From NCBI GenBank assembly GCA_020465985.1, contig JAANYP010004851.1, forward strand, positions 20,469 through 84,468: a DNA stretch of 64,000 nt. The letters are read 5' to 3'. Positions 47,777-58,287 of the stretch are shown here, piece after piece; positions within the stretch are counted from its first letter, which is position 1, and every line of letters begins with the position of its first letter. A program made the position numbers and the translations under genes. The notes under the pieces are model-generated. The model worked only from the letters and a program-made list of their open reading frames with translations, did no database searches and was not told the DNA's origin. The DNA comes from Centrapalus pauciflorus (lineage: Eukaryota; Streptophyta; Magnoliopsida; Asterales; Asteraceae).

Positions 47777-50700
47777 AGGAGAAAATGCTATAAGTGTGGA
47801 ATGAAGGCACATCTTGCCAAAGACTGTCCTGAAACTGAGGACATGAGAACAGCTGACTCTAATGGTTCCCTCACAGCTAACATAAGCAGTGTTGGAAACA
47901 TCTCAGTCAATGAGAGTGGTATCCAAACTGATACCATTCAAATAGGAAATATTTGTGTTGGGCACATGACAGGTTGTGAGGACCTGCTGAGTGATCTCAG
48001 GCCTGAAAAAGGGCCAAAAGTCACATTTGGTGACAATGTACAGGGATCCACTGAGGGATATGGAACTCTTAAAGCTGGTGCTGCAGTGTTCAAAAGAGTA
48101 GCCTATGTGGTTGGGCTGAAACATAACCTTGTTAGCATAAGTCAACTGTGTGATGCTGGCTACAAGGTTAACTTTGATGAGCACCTGGGTTACATATTGG
48201 ATCCCCAACGCAAAGTTGTGCTGTGTGCTCAACGAAAGAAAGGTGTATATGTTGTGGACATGCAATTTGCTGATCCTACAACTGAAACCTGTTTTCTCAC
48301 AAGAACAAATGCAGACCCAAACTGGTTATGGCACAAAAGGCTGTCACACCTGAACTTCAAGAACATCAACAAACTATGTAAGAAAGAGTTGGTAACAGGT
48401 TTGCTTTCTATGACCTTTGTTAAGGATAGACTCTGCACAGCTTGTGAGAAAGGCAAGCGGAGGAAATCATCTTTTAAATCCAAACATAATTTTTGTATTG
48501 ATACTCCTCTCTTCTTAATCCATATGGACTTGTTTGGACCTGTCAATGTCCCAAGTCTAGGAGGAAGAAGATACACTCTAGTAATGGTTGACGAGTTCTC
48601 CAGGTATACATGGGTTATCTTCCTAAAGAGCAAAGGAGAGGCTGCTAGAGAAATTATTGGATTTGTGAAAAAGATGGAAATGCTGAACTCTGCCCAAGTG
48701 AAGCAGCTTAGAAGTGATCATGGTACTGAATTCAGAAACAGTACTCTTGAAGACTTCTGTGAAGAGAAAGGAATCACTCAAAACTTTTCAGCTGTAAGAA
48801 CTCCACGACAAAATGGAGTTGCTGAAAGAAGAAACCGAACTCTCATTGAAGTTGCTAGAACCATGCTGTGTGCATCTGGTTTACCTTCATCATTTTGGGC
48901 TGAAGCTGTTAACAATGCCTGCTTCACCCAAAACAGATCCTTAGTGGTGAAAAGGTTCAACAAGACTCCCTATGAGTTGCTCAAAAGAAGGAAGCCAAAT
49001 GTCAGTTACTTCCATGTGTTTGGGTGTCCTTGCTTCATTCTGAATCAAAGGGACCAACTGGCAAAGTTTGAACCAAAAGCTGATGAAGGTGTGTTTGTTG
49101 GCTACTCTGCTATCTCCAAAGCCTATAGAGTGTACAACAACAAAAGAAAGGTGATATATGAATCTATCAATGTCACCTTTGAAGAGTCTAAGAATGCTTC
49201 CACCAAAGCTGTTCCTGAATCAGTTTCAGGAGAATTAAACTTTTATGATCTTATGCATTCAAATAGTGAAGAGGACTCAAAAGCTTCCACTACATCCAGT
49301 GTAGAACCTGTTAACCATCATGGGCATGATGATGATTATGTCAATACACACTGTGTGAATAAGTGTACTGAATTAATTACAACTGCATGTCCTGAACCTA
49401 TCAATGCTGATTTTCCTGGTTCCTCTGCTGATGTGTTCAACAGTGGTCAGTCATGTTCAACAAGTGAACAGGCTCAAGACAATAGTGTGTCTGAAAATCT
49501 TGAGAGCTGTTCAACAGGACCTGCTGAAGATGCTGATAACTCAGGAGAATCCTCATTGAAGAATGATCCTAAGTGGATCAGATGTCACCCCAATGATCAA
49601 ATAATTGGTGACATCAACAAAGGGGTACAAACAAGATGGGACAGCTTAGGGAATTTCTGTATGTTCTCTAGTTTTGTTTCACTAATGGAGCCAAAGAAGG
49701 TGGATGAAGCACTAAAAGATGCAAATATGATAACGGCCATGCATGAAGAACTCAATCAGTTTGAGAGAAACAATGTATGGAAGCTGGTCCCTGCTCTTAA
49801 TGGTAAAACTATAATTGGCACTAAATGGGTTTTCAGGAATAAGATGGATGAGCAAGGTCATCTCATTAGAAATAAGGCAAGACTGGTTGCTCAAGGTTAT
49901 AGACAGGAGGAAGGAATTGACTATGAAGAGACATTTGCTCCTGTGGCCAGGCTAGAAGCAATTCGTTTGTATATAGCCTATACTGCTCATAAGAGCGTTA
50001 AGGTATTTCAAATGGATGTGAAGAGTGCATTTTTGAATGGGAAGCTGCAAGAAGAAGTTTATGTCAAGCAGCTTCCAGGTTTTGAAAATGAACAACATCC
50101 AGGTTTTGTCTATAAGTTGGACAAAGCTCTCTATGGTCTCAAACAAGCCCCTAGAGCCTGGTATGACACTCTTACTGAATTCCTTATGAGCAATGGGTAT
50201 TCCAGAGGTAAAGTGGATACCACACTGTTCATAAAGAAGGTGAAATCTGATATTATGCTTGTTCAAAATTATGTGGATGACATAATATTTGGTTCTACCA
50301 ATGAGCAGTTATCCAAGAATTTTTCATTACTCATGAAATCCAAATATGAAATGAGTATGATGGGAGAACTTACTTTCTTTTTAGGATTACAAGTTAAACA
50401 AACCCCAACTGGAATTTTTATAAATCATAGAAAGTATACTTTAGATCTCTTGAAAAATATTAAATTTGATCAAAGTTCTGCTATTAAAACCCCAATGGCA
50501 ACCAATGTAAAATTGGATGCTGATGCCAGTGGCAAAGCTGTTTCAGTAACAGCTTACAGAGGTATGATTGGGAGCTTGCTATATTTAACTGCTAGTAGAC
50601 CTGATATTATGTTTGCCACCTGTTTGTGTGCTAGATTCCAAGCTGATCCAAAGGAATCTCATTTAGCCGCTGTTAAAAGAATCTTCAGATACTTGAAGGG

Positions 50701-51217
50701 CGCATCAGGTTTGGGTCTTTGGTATCCCAAAGACTCAAGTCTTGATCTAACAGGTAATTCATATTCTGATTTTGCAGGCTGCAGGCTAGATAGGAAAAGC
50801 ACAACAGGTGGATGTCAACTCCTTGGTGGTAAGTTAATCAGTTGGAGTAGCAAGAAGCAGAACTCAGTGTCTACTTCTACTGCTGAAGCTGAGTACATTG
50901 CTGCTGGAAGCTGCTGTGGGCAAATTCTGTGGATGCAGCATCAGTTTGAAGACTATGGGCTTGTGTATAGGAAAACTTCTATTCTGTGTGACAACACAAG
51001 TGCCATAGCCATCTCCAGCAATCCAGTGTTTCATTCAAGAACAAAGCATATTGAGGTCAGACATCACTTCATTAGGGATCACATTCAGAAAGGTAATGTG
51101 GAGGTAAGTTTTATTTCCACAAATGAACAGCTTGCAGACATTTTCACCAAACCTCTTGTTGAAACCAGGTTTAATTACCTTGTCAGCAAGCTGGGCATGT
51201 TAAACAAATCTGACTAA
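47777..51217 (+). pseudogene. pol: Copia-C pol, long open frame lacking the protease active site
   Basis: From 47801 the frame is open for 1138 codons. Near residue 50 the Gag end (GNICV) joins directly to GHMTGCEDLL; compared with Copia-D about 150 bases are gone, including the gag stop and the catalytic DSG of protease. Gag-pre-integrase HHCC is near 48330-48460 and the integrase core, with DLFGPV, SDHGTE and NGVAERRNRT, at 48525-48870. A variable acidic linker follows. RT spans about 49760-50460 with YVDDIIFG intact near 50270. RNase H (50750-51200) keeps AEAEYIAAG but has a shortened SYSDFAG region. Integrase and RT look whole, but without protease the polyprotein could not be self-processed. 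Confidence 0.9.
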
Positions 51218-51783
51218 GTGTCGTTAAAGTTCTAAGACCTTGTATGCCTCACACTGCTCAAGTTTCTCAGAACAGCTTAGACAGAACAGGTTAAGCATAT
51301 TCTGTACTTAGCCATTTTTCTGAAATCCTTGAACAGCTTAAACATACAACAGGCTGAACAAAAACAGTTTACTCATCCAGCCTGCTCTGATGGTCCATTC
51401 TCCACTCTGCTCACTCCTATTTACAAGACATTGTCTTGTAACCTGATCAGCGATTGAACACAACCTGTTCTTACATGGCTGAACAGGTTGAGGGAACAAC
51501 TTGAAGAGTGAACAGCTTGTGATGACAATGCTCATCACAGGTTTGACCAACAGCTTAGACCAACAATTTTAACTACCTTTCATCACAATTAAGTTACTTA
51601 ATTTTTGTTTTTATTTAACTAAATTACTGCGGATAATGTGGGTTACGTGTGTTAGTGATTAAAAAGGGCTCAAGTGGTCTGACAAACGGTCTGACATGGA
51701 CAACTGTTCCGTTTTCTGTTAACGACTTTTTCAAATCAACCGCCCAAATGTTTCTCTCACATACCCACTCACATTTCAAATCC
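51218..51783 (+). repeat. Copia-C post-pol noncoding region with gaacag/ctgttc words
   Basis: No gene. At least eight gaacag or ctgttc words, often as gaacagctt or aacctgttc, lie between 51240 and 51560. The same words fill the S2 LTRs. An AT-rich stretch leads to the TATA box at 51784. Confidence 0.6.
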
Positions 51784-51896
51784 TATAAATAACACCTACT
51801 GTTTCATCTTCGTCTTCCTCACTATTTCCAGAAATCCTCAAGAACCCTAAATCGACTAAGTGTCTTTTGCTTCTCCAAATACCCAAACCTTCATCA
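51784..51896 (+). promoter_or_regulatory. Possible internal promoter and leader of the Copia-C accessory ORF
   Basis: TATAAATAA at 51784-51792 is followed by a CT-rich stretch, an aaccctaa telo-box-like word (51843-51850), which in plant genes sits near transcription starts, and the ATG at 51897. No ATG lies between box and start. A tttccag acceptor-like site ends near 51831. Prediction only. Confidence 0.5.
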
Positions 51897-54800
51897 ATGG
51901 CTCTAAGAAACAATCACTTTCTTCTAGTATTTATTGGTGATGATGTTCTGAAACACTCATCAGTTACCACGATGCTAACCATGAAGCCCACCAACTATAT
52001 TGCCAACCTAACCATTCCCAAAAACTATGTAGGGAAGCGTTATGAACAAATGGTGGAATTTCTGAAAGTTCATCCGTTGAACTATGCAATGACTGCTAAT
52101 CCTGGAGTCCTGTACCAGGAGATGGTGTACGAATTTTGGTACACCTGTGCCTACAACCCAAACACCAAAGTCATAAAAGGAACTATTCTCAATGGGACTC
52201 AGACCATTGAGATCACAGCTGATCTTCTCAGGGAGCTTCTTCATCTGCCAACTGCTGACCCATATGACATGCCTCAACCTGAAGATGATCAAATGGGCAA
52301 TCTGCTACGTTTCTGTGGTGTAGCAGAACCCAAAATCGGAGCAACACTGTTTAGGAAGGATTTGTCTCCGACTTACAGTTTTCTTTTTGCCTCAGTGGTG
52401 ATGTGCTTTGGAAGTAAAGTTGGTTCATTCGACCAACTAAGTCGTGATGAAGTCCCCATTGTTCTCCAGCTGGTTGATGGGACAACAATCGACATGGCCA
52501 AATGGATTTTACTGAATCTGAGGAACCTGGTCCAACAGGAGAACCGTCCAGCTGTTGTTCGATATCGAAGGTTTTTAAGCCTTATTTTCAAACATCATTG
52601 TGGTGAGCAACTATATTCCTCTCAGCCTTTACTTAAGACTGTTGCATTCCCTGTAATAGGGAATAGTGTGTTTTATACTCCTAGTCTACCCAATGAGCCT
52701 CCTCTGTCAACACCAATGAGGAGGCTGTTAGGATTGGTGGAAGGACCCTCTGCTGTGAGGGTGGATCCTGAACCTGCTCCCAAGGTAAAATCCAAAGCCA
52801 GGTCCAAGCTTGTTAAAAGGACCATGGAAACCACTGTAGCTAGGCCTGTCCACAAGAAGGCCAAAACAGCTCAGTCTGAGTATGCTTCCTTGGCCTCTGT
52901 GGCTGAGGGGGAGCAGGCTCCTCACCCTGGATCAATTTTTGACCCTGAAGCCTTTGGGGTTGGTGCCTCTGTGGCACTGAGACCAAGGAACAGGCCAACC
53001 CACCTGTTCCTGACCCAGCCTCCTACCCTGTCCAAACAGAACCAATCACCTCTCCACAGTCACCCACTTCTTCCATCCAATACCAACGCAAATCTCTAGC
53101 CAAAAAGAAATCAGCCCCAACAACCAGCTCCTCTGTTCCCTCCTAACAGGGTTCAGTTGTAAGAGAAGCCACCCCTGCTGCCTCTCCTATTTTGGGAGAA
53201 GGTTCAGCACAATTGGAGCCTGCTTCACTCCAACCTGAGTCCACCCAAAGTCAGCCTAGACCCTCTGGTTCCTCCCAACAGGAACCAGTTGTACAAACGG
53301 AGATAGCAACCTCAACTATTCCAGCCTCCCAACAGGCTGAGAATATTGAAAGACAGGAGCCCTCTCCACTCCATACTGCGTCCACACTGTCCCCACCTCA
53401 AACTTCTTTACACCCTGAGTCTGCCCGAGGTGTCCAAACTACTGGTATAGACCAATCAGCAGCTCAGCCTCAAATTTCTGCTCCATATGATACAGCTGTT
53501 CTACACCAAACAACTGCTGAGGGACCAACAACCCAAGCTGATGAACCTCAGGGAACATACCATCCCTTAGGTGAGGCTGCCCCTTCTGTGCAAATTCCAT
53601 CAGCAAAATTTACCACTGTTGATGTTGAAATGCATATCCGATCTCCCCATGATGAGGTGCTTTTACACCAAGGCACTGCAGAGGGAACACCCACTGGCTT
53701 TAATGAAGGTGGTGCCACACAAGCAGCATCTGAAAGGCCCCCAACATCAACCCCTTCTCCTGATGATGCAGCTACTGCCACTGTGAGTGGCCTTTTGACC
53801 CCTCCAAGCTGGGCCACATTACTTTTGCCCAGGCTAAGGAGCTTCTTTCAACTATTCCTCTACCCTCTCCATCACATCCTCATACACCAGCATCATCCTC
53901 ATCCTCTCCCTCAACACAATCTAAACAGTCCACCCATACACCTCCATCTCCTAAAGACCTTCCTTTGAAGGATCAGCTTACACTGCCGTCCAACAAAGTT
54001 AGTTCTTTAGAATCCTCTGTGTCCTCTCTACCTTCTCTTATTTCAGACTCTTTGTCTGCACAGCTTAAAGGATTCTTTGATCTGTTCAAAGATTCCTTCC
54101 CAGCCGCTACACAACCTGACCACTCTCCACAGCTGCTTGCACTACTGCACAGCTGCAAAGTGTCTCTACTTCCCTTTCCTCTATTCTTTCACTACAATAG
54201 GACTCAGTGTCCTCAATGGAAGCTATATCTCAACAGCTGTCATCTCTCCTCACTTCTTGCAATTCTACCCTTCCTGCCACATTGGCCAACTTGAACACTG
54301 TCATTGGCTCCCTATCCAATTCTGTGTCATCAGACCTTGCTATTGTGCAAGATTCCCTTGAACTTCTTCTTGCACAGCTTCATAGCCTGCTGTTCACAGC
54401 TTCTGATAGGGAAAACATTGTCAAACTGACCTCTCTTGCTGACACCCAGGCCTCTTCTCTTCAATCCTGTCTTTCCCAGCTTGCAGAGGTGAAGGACAGC
54501 TTGGCGTTCTTAGTGAATAGCCTTGTTGGCCCCAGGCCTGCTGCCAAAACTGCTGGCAAGCCTGATGACTTCGTGACTTCGTGTCTTCAAAGGGGGAGAA
54601 GTCATCTGCCTCGAAGACTAAGTCTAAGGGGGAGAAAACTTCTTCTCCTATGGAGAAATCAGTGCCCGCAATACCCACTGTTCAACCAGCAGGAGCATTT
54701 GAAACAGGTACAATGGAAGGTGTCTCCCACGCTGCTCAGCCTACTCAGGCTGAATCTCCAATCCCTGCTCAGTCTAAGGGGGAGGAATTCATTCCTGAGG

Positions 54801-56029
54801 ACAGGCCAAGCAGCAGAAGGAGACATCTGATTTTACAAGAAGAAGAAGAAGAGGAGGAGGAAAGTCCTGAAGCTGCTGCCACTACAGCAGCTAAAGGAAA
54901 AGAAAAAGCAGCAGTTGATCCCCTACAACAGAAAGCAGCAGGAATTAAATTTCACAGAGCCAGGGCTAAAGAAATGGGTCTTCCCATGCACAAATACTTT
55001 GAGTTCAGAGAAGAACAGCTTCAAGCCCTGGAAGCTCTAAGGAAAGAAGAAGAATCTGCCAAAGCTGCTATGTCTTTTGCACTTCAAGAGGCAAGGAAAG
55101 TTAATATGTCCTCTATGGAAATGCAGAAGAAATTAATGGAAGGTGCTAAGGGATCAGCAGGAGAGAAGGAAGGAGAAAAAGAAAAGGGTGCTCAGGTCTC
55201 TGTGACCAAAACACAAATACCCTCTCAAAGAGCTCAGTTCCACTTTGACAACTTGGCTAAAAGAAAGTTTCAGGATGTTGCTGACAGAAGGCTAGCCAAG
55301 GAAGCAATTGTCAAAGCTGTTTCCATATCAAGAAAAGGCAGTCAGTGGAAGTTGAAAATAACCAGAATGGGTGCAACAGGCCCTGAACTAGAAATGTATG
55401 ACTACACTGATGTTGAACAGATGGGGTACAGGGAGTGGATTGAGTTGGCAGTTGCTCTGAGTGAATCGAAGTCAGAAACGGCAAAAACAATCAGAGCATA
55501 TGTCAAAAAGTTGATGGAGAGAGTGAAAAATCTTGGTCTGATTTCTAAAGAAGTCAGTGAAGGTGTCTATGTGACACAACCAAAAATAAAGCCCAGGAGG
55601 ACAAGGAAAGACACTGAGTTGGAAGAACTCCTTATGATAATTGAACAAGGAGACTATGCTGTGGAGATCAAAGGAGTTAACCACAGCCTGCCTAAAGGAG
55701 TGGAGTTTGAAGAAGGCAAGGTAATTGAAGAACCTGAGTTGGGGGCATTTTTTGTAGATCCCTTAACCCAGAAAAAGTGTTTTCAGAGAGCTTCAGACCT
55801 ACACAAAGTTGGTCTTAAGCAGCTTGCAGCCTTCAGAATTGCCAACTCCTTCAGACAGTCCAGCAAATGGAGAGCAGCCATCTGGGAAGAGCTGAGAGGT
55901 TTTTATGACAGAGGTGAGCTTCAAGATCCAAACTTCATGTTTCTCAGAGTTGAAATTCAAGATCTGGAAGAAACAAGGGAGGAACTTGAAAGAATGTTTG
56001 AAGAAGGATTGCCACCTCCAGTACAGTGA
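51897..56029 (+). pseudogene. Copia-C accessory (post-pol) ORF, frameshifted
   Basis: The ATG at 51897 opens a frame running to 53099. Recognisable sequence then continues through shifts near 52990, 53815, 54170 and 54580 and a TAA near 53146, ending at TGA 56027-56029, about 1370 codons in all. Residues 1-240 form a helical domain (FLKVHPLNYAMTANP near 54, ADLLRELLHLP near 109, MCFGSKVGSFD near 169, RYRRFLSLIFKHH near 222). A P/S/T/Q-rich middle, serine- and leucine-rich repeats, a coiled coil and a K/E-rich segment follow. The C-terminal domain (54950-56029, 482 open codons with the preceding part) has YDYTDVEQMGYREWIELA. No membrane segment. Function unknown. Confidence 0.8.
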
Positions 56030-56365
56030 TGTCCATCTACCAATCAGGGTAGGTGAAGAATGGAAGTTGTTCATCTGTTGGACAGGCTTGCCATTATCTG
56101 CTCCCAACACAAACAGTCCAAAATCTGCTGTACATTAGTTGTACTTTAATTACATAAGTTGTAATTTTTCTTTTGCATCAGTTGTAATATACATCAGTAC
56201 ATCAGTTGTACTTTTGTAAAAACATGTGTTGTTTTATGTAATCAAGAATCAGTATATATATAAACTGATCTTTTACTTTACTTTAATGTTGTAATTTTAT
56301 TTCAGCAAATGTACTGTAAAAATATATAGTGATTTTTGATAAGATCAGCTTAGTCTGGTTATTGC
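56030..56365 (+). other. Copia-C 3' noncoding region
   Basis: No gene. AT-rich, with repeated cagttgta/ttagttgta words (56135-56215). Its counterpart is found on the minus strand at 26081-26266. Confidence 0.6.
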
Positions 56366-56379
56366 AAATAGGGGGAGAT
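56366..56379 (+). other. Polypurine tract of Copia-C
   Basis: The sequence aaatagggggagat lies directly before the 3' LTR. Confidence 0.85.
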
Positions 56380-57079
56380 TGTTAGGCACAAAAAGGCCTC
56401 AGTCAAACCTGTTCTGCATCTAAGGGGGAGATTATTAATCAAACCTGTTGATACATTTGAAGGTTGAATTTAAGGCCTGTAATATGCCTTATTGAAACCT
56501 GAAAATGATTTGCAATATCACCCCAAAGCTGTTTACCCAGTTGCATATGTTGCAACAAAGGCAGTTTGTCCAAGCTGTTCTGTCTGCTGAACAGGCTGGA
56601 CATAAACTGTCTACGCTGCTCTACACTGGTGAGCAGCTTGGGCAGTTTACAAGTGTTCTGTTCTTTGTGAACAGAACCTGTTCTTTGTGAACAGGTTAAA
56701 ACACTTAATGGAATACGTTTCCAAGTCTTCATGTATTGTTTTCGGCTAGAAGATCAGTTTACAAATTCGAAAACAAAGTGGAAAACAGAACTGCTCAGCC
56801 TGCCCTTGCTGTTCTGTCACATGAAGACAAAAGGTTATTTGAAAAAGGGTGACAGACCTTTTTCTTATATCAAAATAGGCCTTAACAAAGGAAGAAAGAT
56901 GCAAAGTTGACATTCCTTATTTAGTTGAAGCTAATTCAACAGTAGACAAAAAGAAAAGACAAAAGTTCTGCACACATGACAAGTCTGCTTTTCAGAATGT
57001 GCAGAAAAGTTTATGTTGTCTTTTCAAATAAGACTTTTCACTTTTCCTTTCGTCCTATGAAGAAGCTTCTCTTAGATCC
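56380..57079 (+). repeat. Copia-C 3' LTR, cut by Copia-D
   Basis: Starts tgttaggcac and matches the 5' LTR parts closely for 700 bases, then stops at cttagatcc, where Copia-D begins. The remaining 400 or so bases are not in the window. Confidence 0.9.
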
Positions 57080-58180
57080 TGTTAGGCACAAAAAGGCCTC
57101 AGTAAAACCTGTTCTACATCTGAGGGGGAGATTTATAATCAAACCTGTTGATGCATTTGAAGGTTGAATTTAAGGCCTGTTATATGCCTTATTGAAACCT
57201 GAAAATGATTTGCAATATCAGTCTAAAGCTGTTCTATATGTTGCATGTGTTGCAACTAAGACAGTTTGTCCAAGCTGCTCTGTCTGCTGGAACAGGCTGG
57301 ACATAAACTGTCTTACGCTGCTCTACACTGTTGAGCAGCTTGGGCAATTTTTAAGGTTCGTTCTGTGAACAGGCTTAAACACTTTATGGAATTTCCAAGT
57401 CATCATGTATGTTTTTGACTATAAGATCAGTTTACAAAGTCGAAGACAGTGGAAAACAGAAATGGCTCAGCCTGCCCACGGCTATTCTGTAACATGAAGA
57501 CAAAAGGTTATTTGAAAAAGGGTGACAGACCTTTTTCTTATATCAAAATAGGCCTTTACAAGGAAGAAAGACGCAAAGTTGACATTCCTAAATTAGTTAA
57601 AGGCAATGCAACAGTAGACAAAGTAAAAAGACAAAAGTTCTGCACATGTGAAGACAAGTCTGCTTTTCAGAAAAGTGCAGAAAAGGTTATGTTGTCTTTT
57701 CAACAAGACTTCTCCTTTTTCATTCCGTCCAATGAAGATGTTTCTCTTAGATCCTCTGAGTGGGTATAAAAGGAAGCTTCTAAGGACAGAAAGAAGAGTG
57801 AAGAAAGCTAAGTGCTGAAACCAAGAGTGAACGTGCAAGTGTGATTTTCATGCATGCAAGCCTTCTATGTAAATCAGTATCTGTGTGTCTAAGCTGTTTT
57901 ACATAAGCTGTTCCCTTAATTCTTGTAAACACAGTGAGTGCTTCTTAGTGAGTGTATTCATTGTATACTAGTTTGAGTTTGTCTTAGACTAGTGAACATA
58001 CTGTTGTAACTGTCATCTCAGCTTGAACTATTCCGCATTCAAGCTTGTTTGTAATTAACAAATTGTTGATAATACATACAAACATTGAGAAAATAGTGTG
58101 TAGTTTTTTTTTAAATAGTTGTATTCACCCCCCCTCTACAGCTTAAAGCTATATACTTTGGAAACCTCTCGGGACCTACA
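57080..58180 (+). repeat. 5' LTR of Copia-D
   Basis: Runs from tgttaggcac to gacctaca, 1101 bases, with TATAAAAG at 57765-57772. Its beginning parallels the Copia-C 3' LTR base for base with moderate divergence. Confidence 0.92.
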
Positions 58181-58182
58181 AC

Positions 58183-58194
58183 TGGTATCAGAGC
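58183..58194 (+). other. Primer-binding site of Copia-D
   Basis: The sequence tggtatcagagc begins two bases after the LTR end. Confidence 0.92.
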
Positions 58195-58287
58195 CAGGTT
58201 AGAGTGTGTGTCATTCTAGATCTCTCATTCTCCCAAGTTTCCATGGACAACCGTGCTGCAAATTCTTCTTAGTATGACAATGGCTCT

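Larger units (their letters stand above)
30984..57079 (+). mobile_element. Copia-C, family S2, Sirevirus-like, with nested Copia-B
   Basis: The 5' LTR starts at 30984 (first dinucleotide tt instead of tg), is split by Copia-B at 31172-44350, resumes at 44351 and ends at 45293. PBS, a single gag-pol frame (45401-51217), a noncoding region, a long accessory ORF (51897-56029) and a polypurine tract follow. The 3' LTR starts at 56380 and is cut at 57079 by Copia-D. Without the nested element it is about 12.9 kb, large for copia, as in Sireviruses. Confidence 0.88.

Noticed and set aside
51867..51896. Earlier start for the Copia-C accessory ORF
   Set aside because: The codon at 51867 is TTG; the first ATG in frame and in the leader is at 51897, in good context.
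2427..58194. tRNA genes at the tggtatcagagc sites
   Set aside because: Only short primer-site complements beside LTRs are present; no cloverleaf can be drawn.
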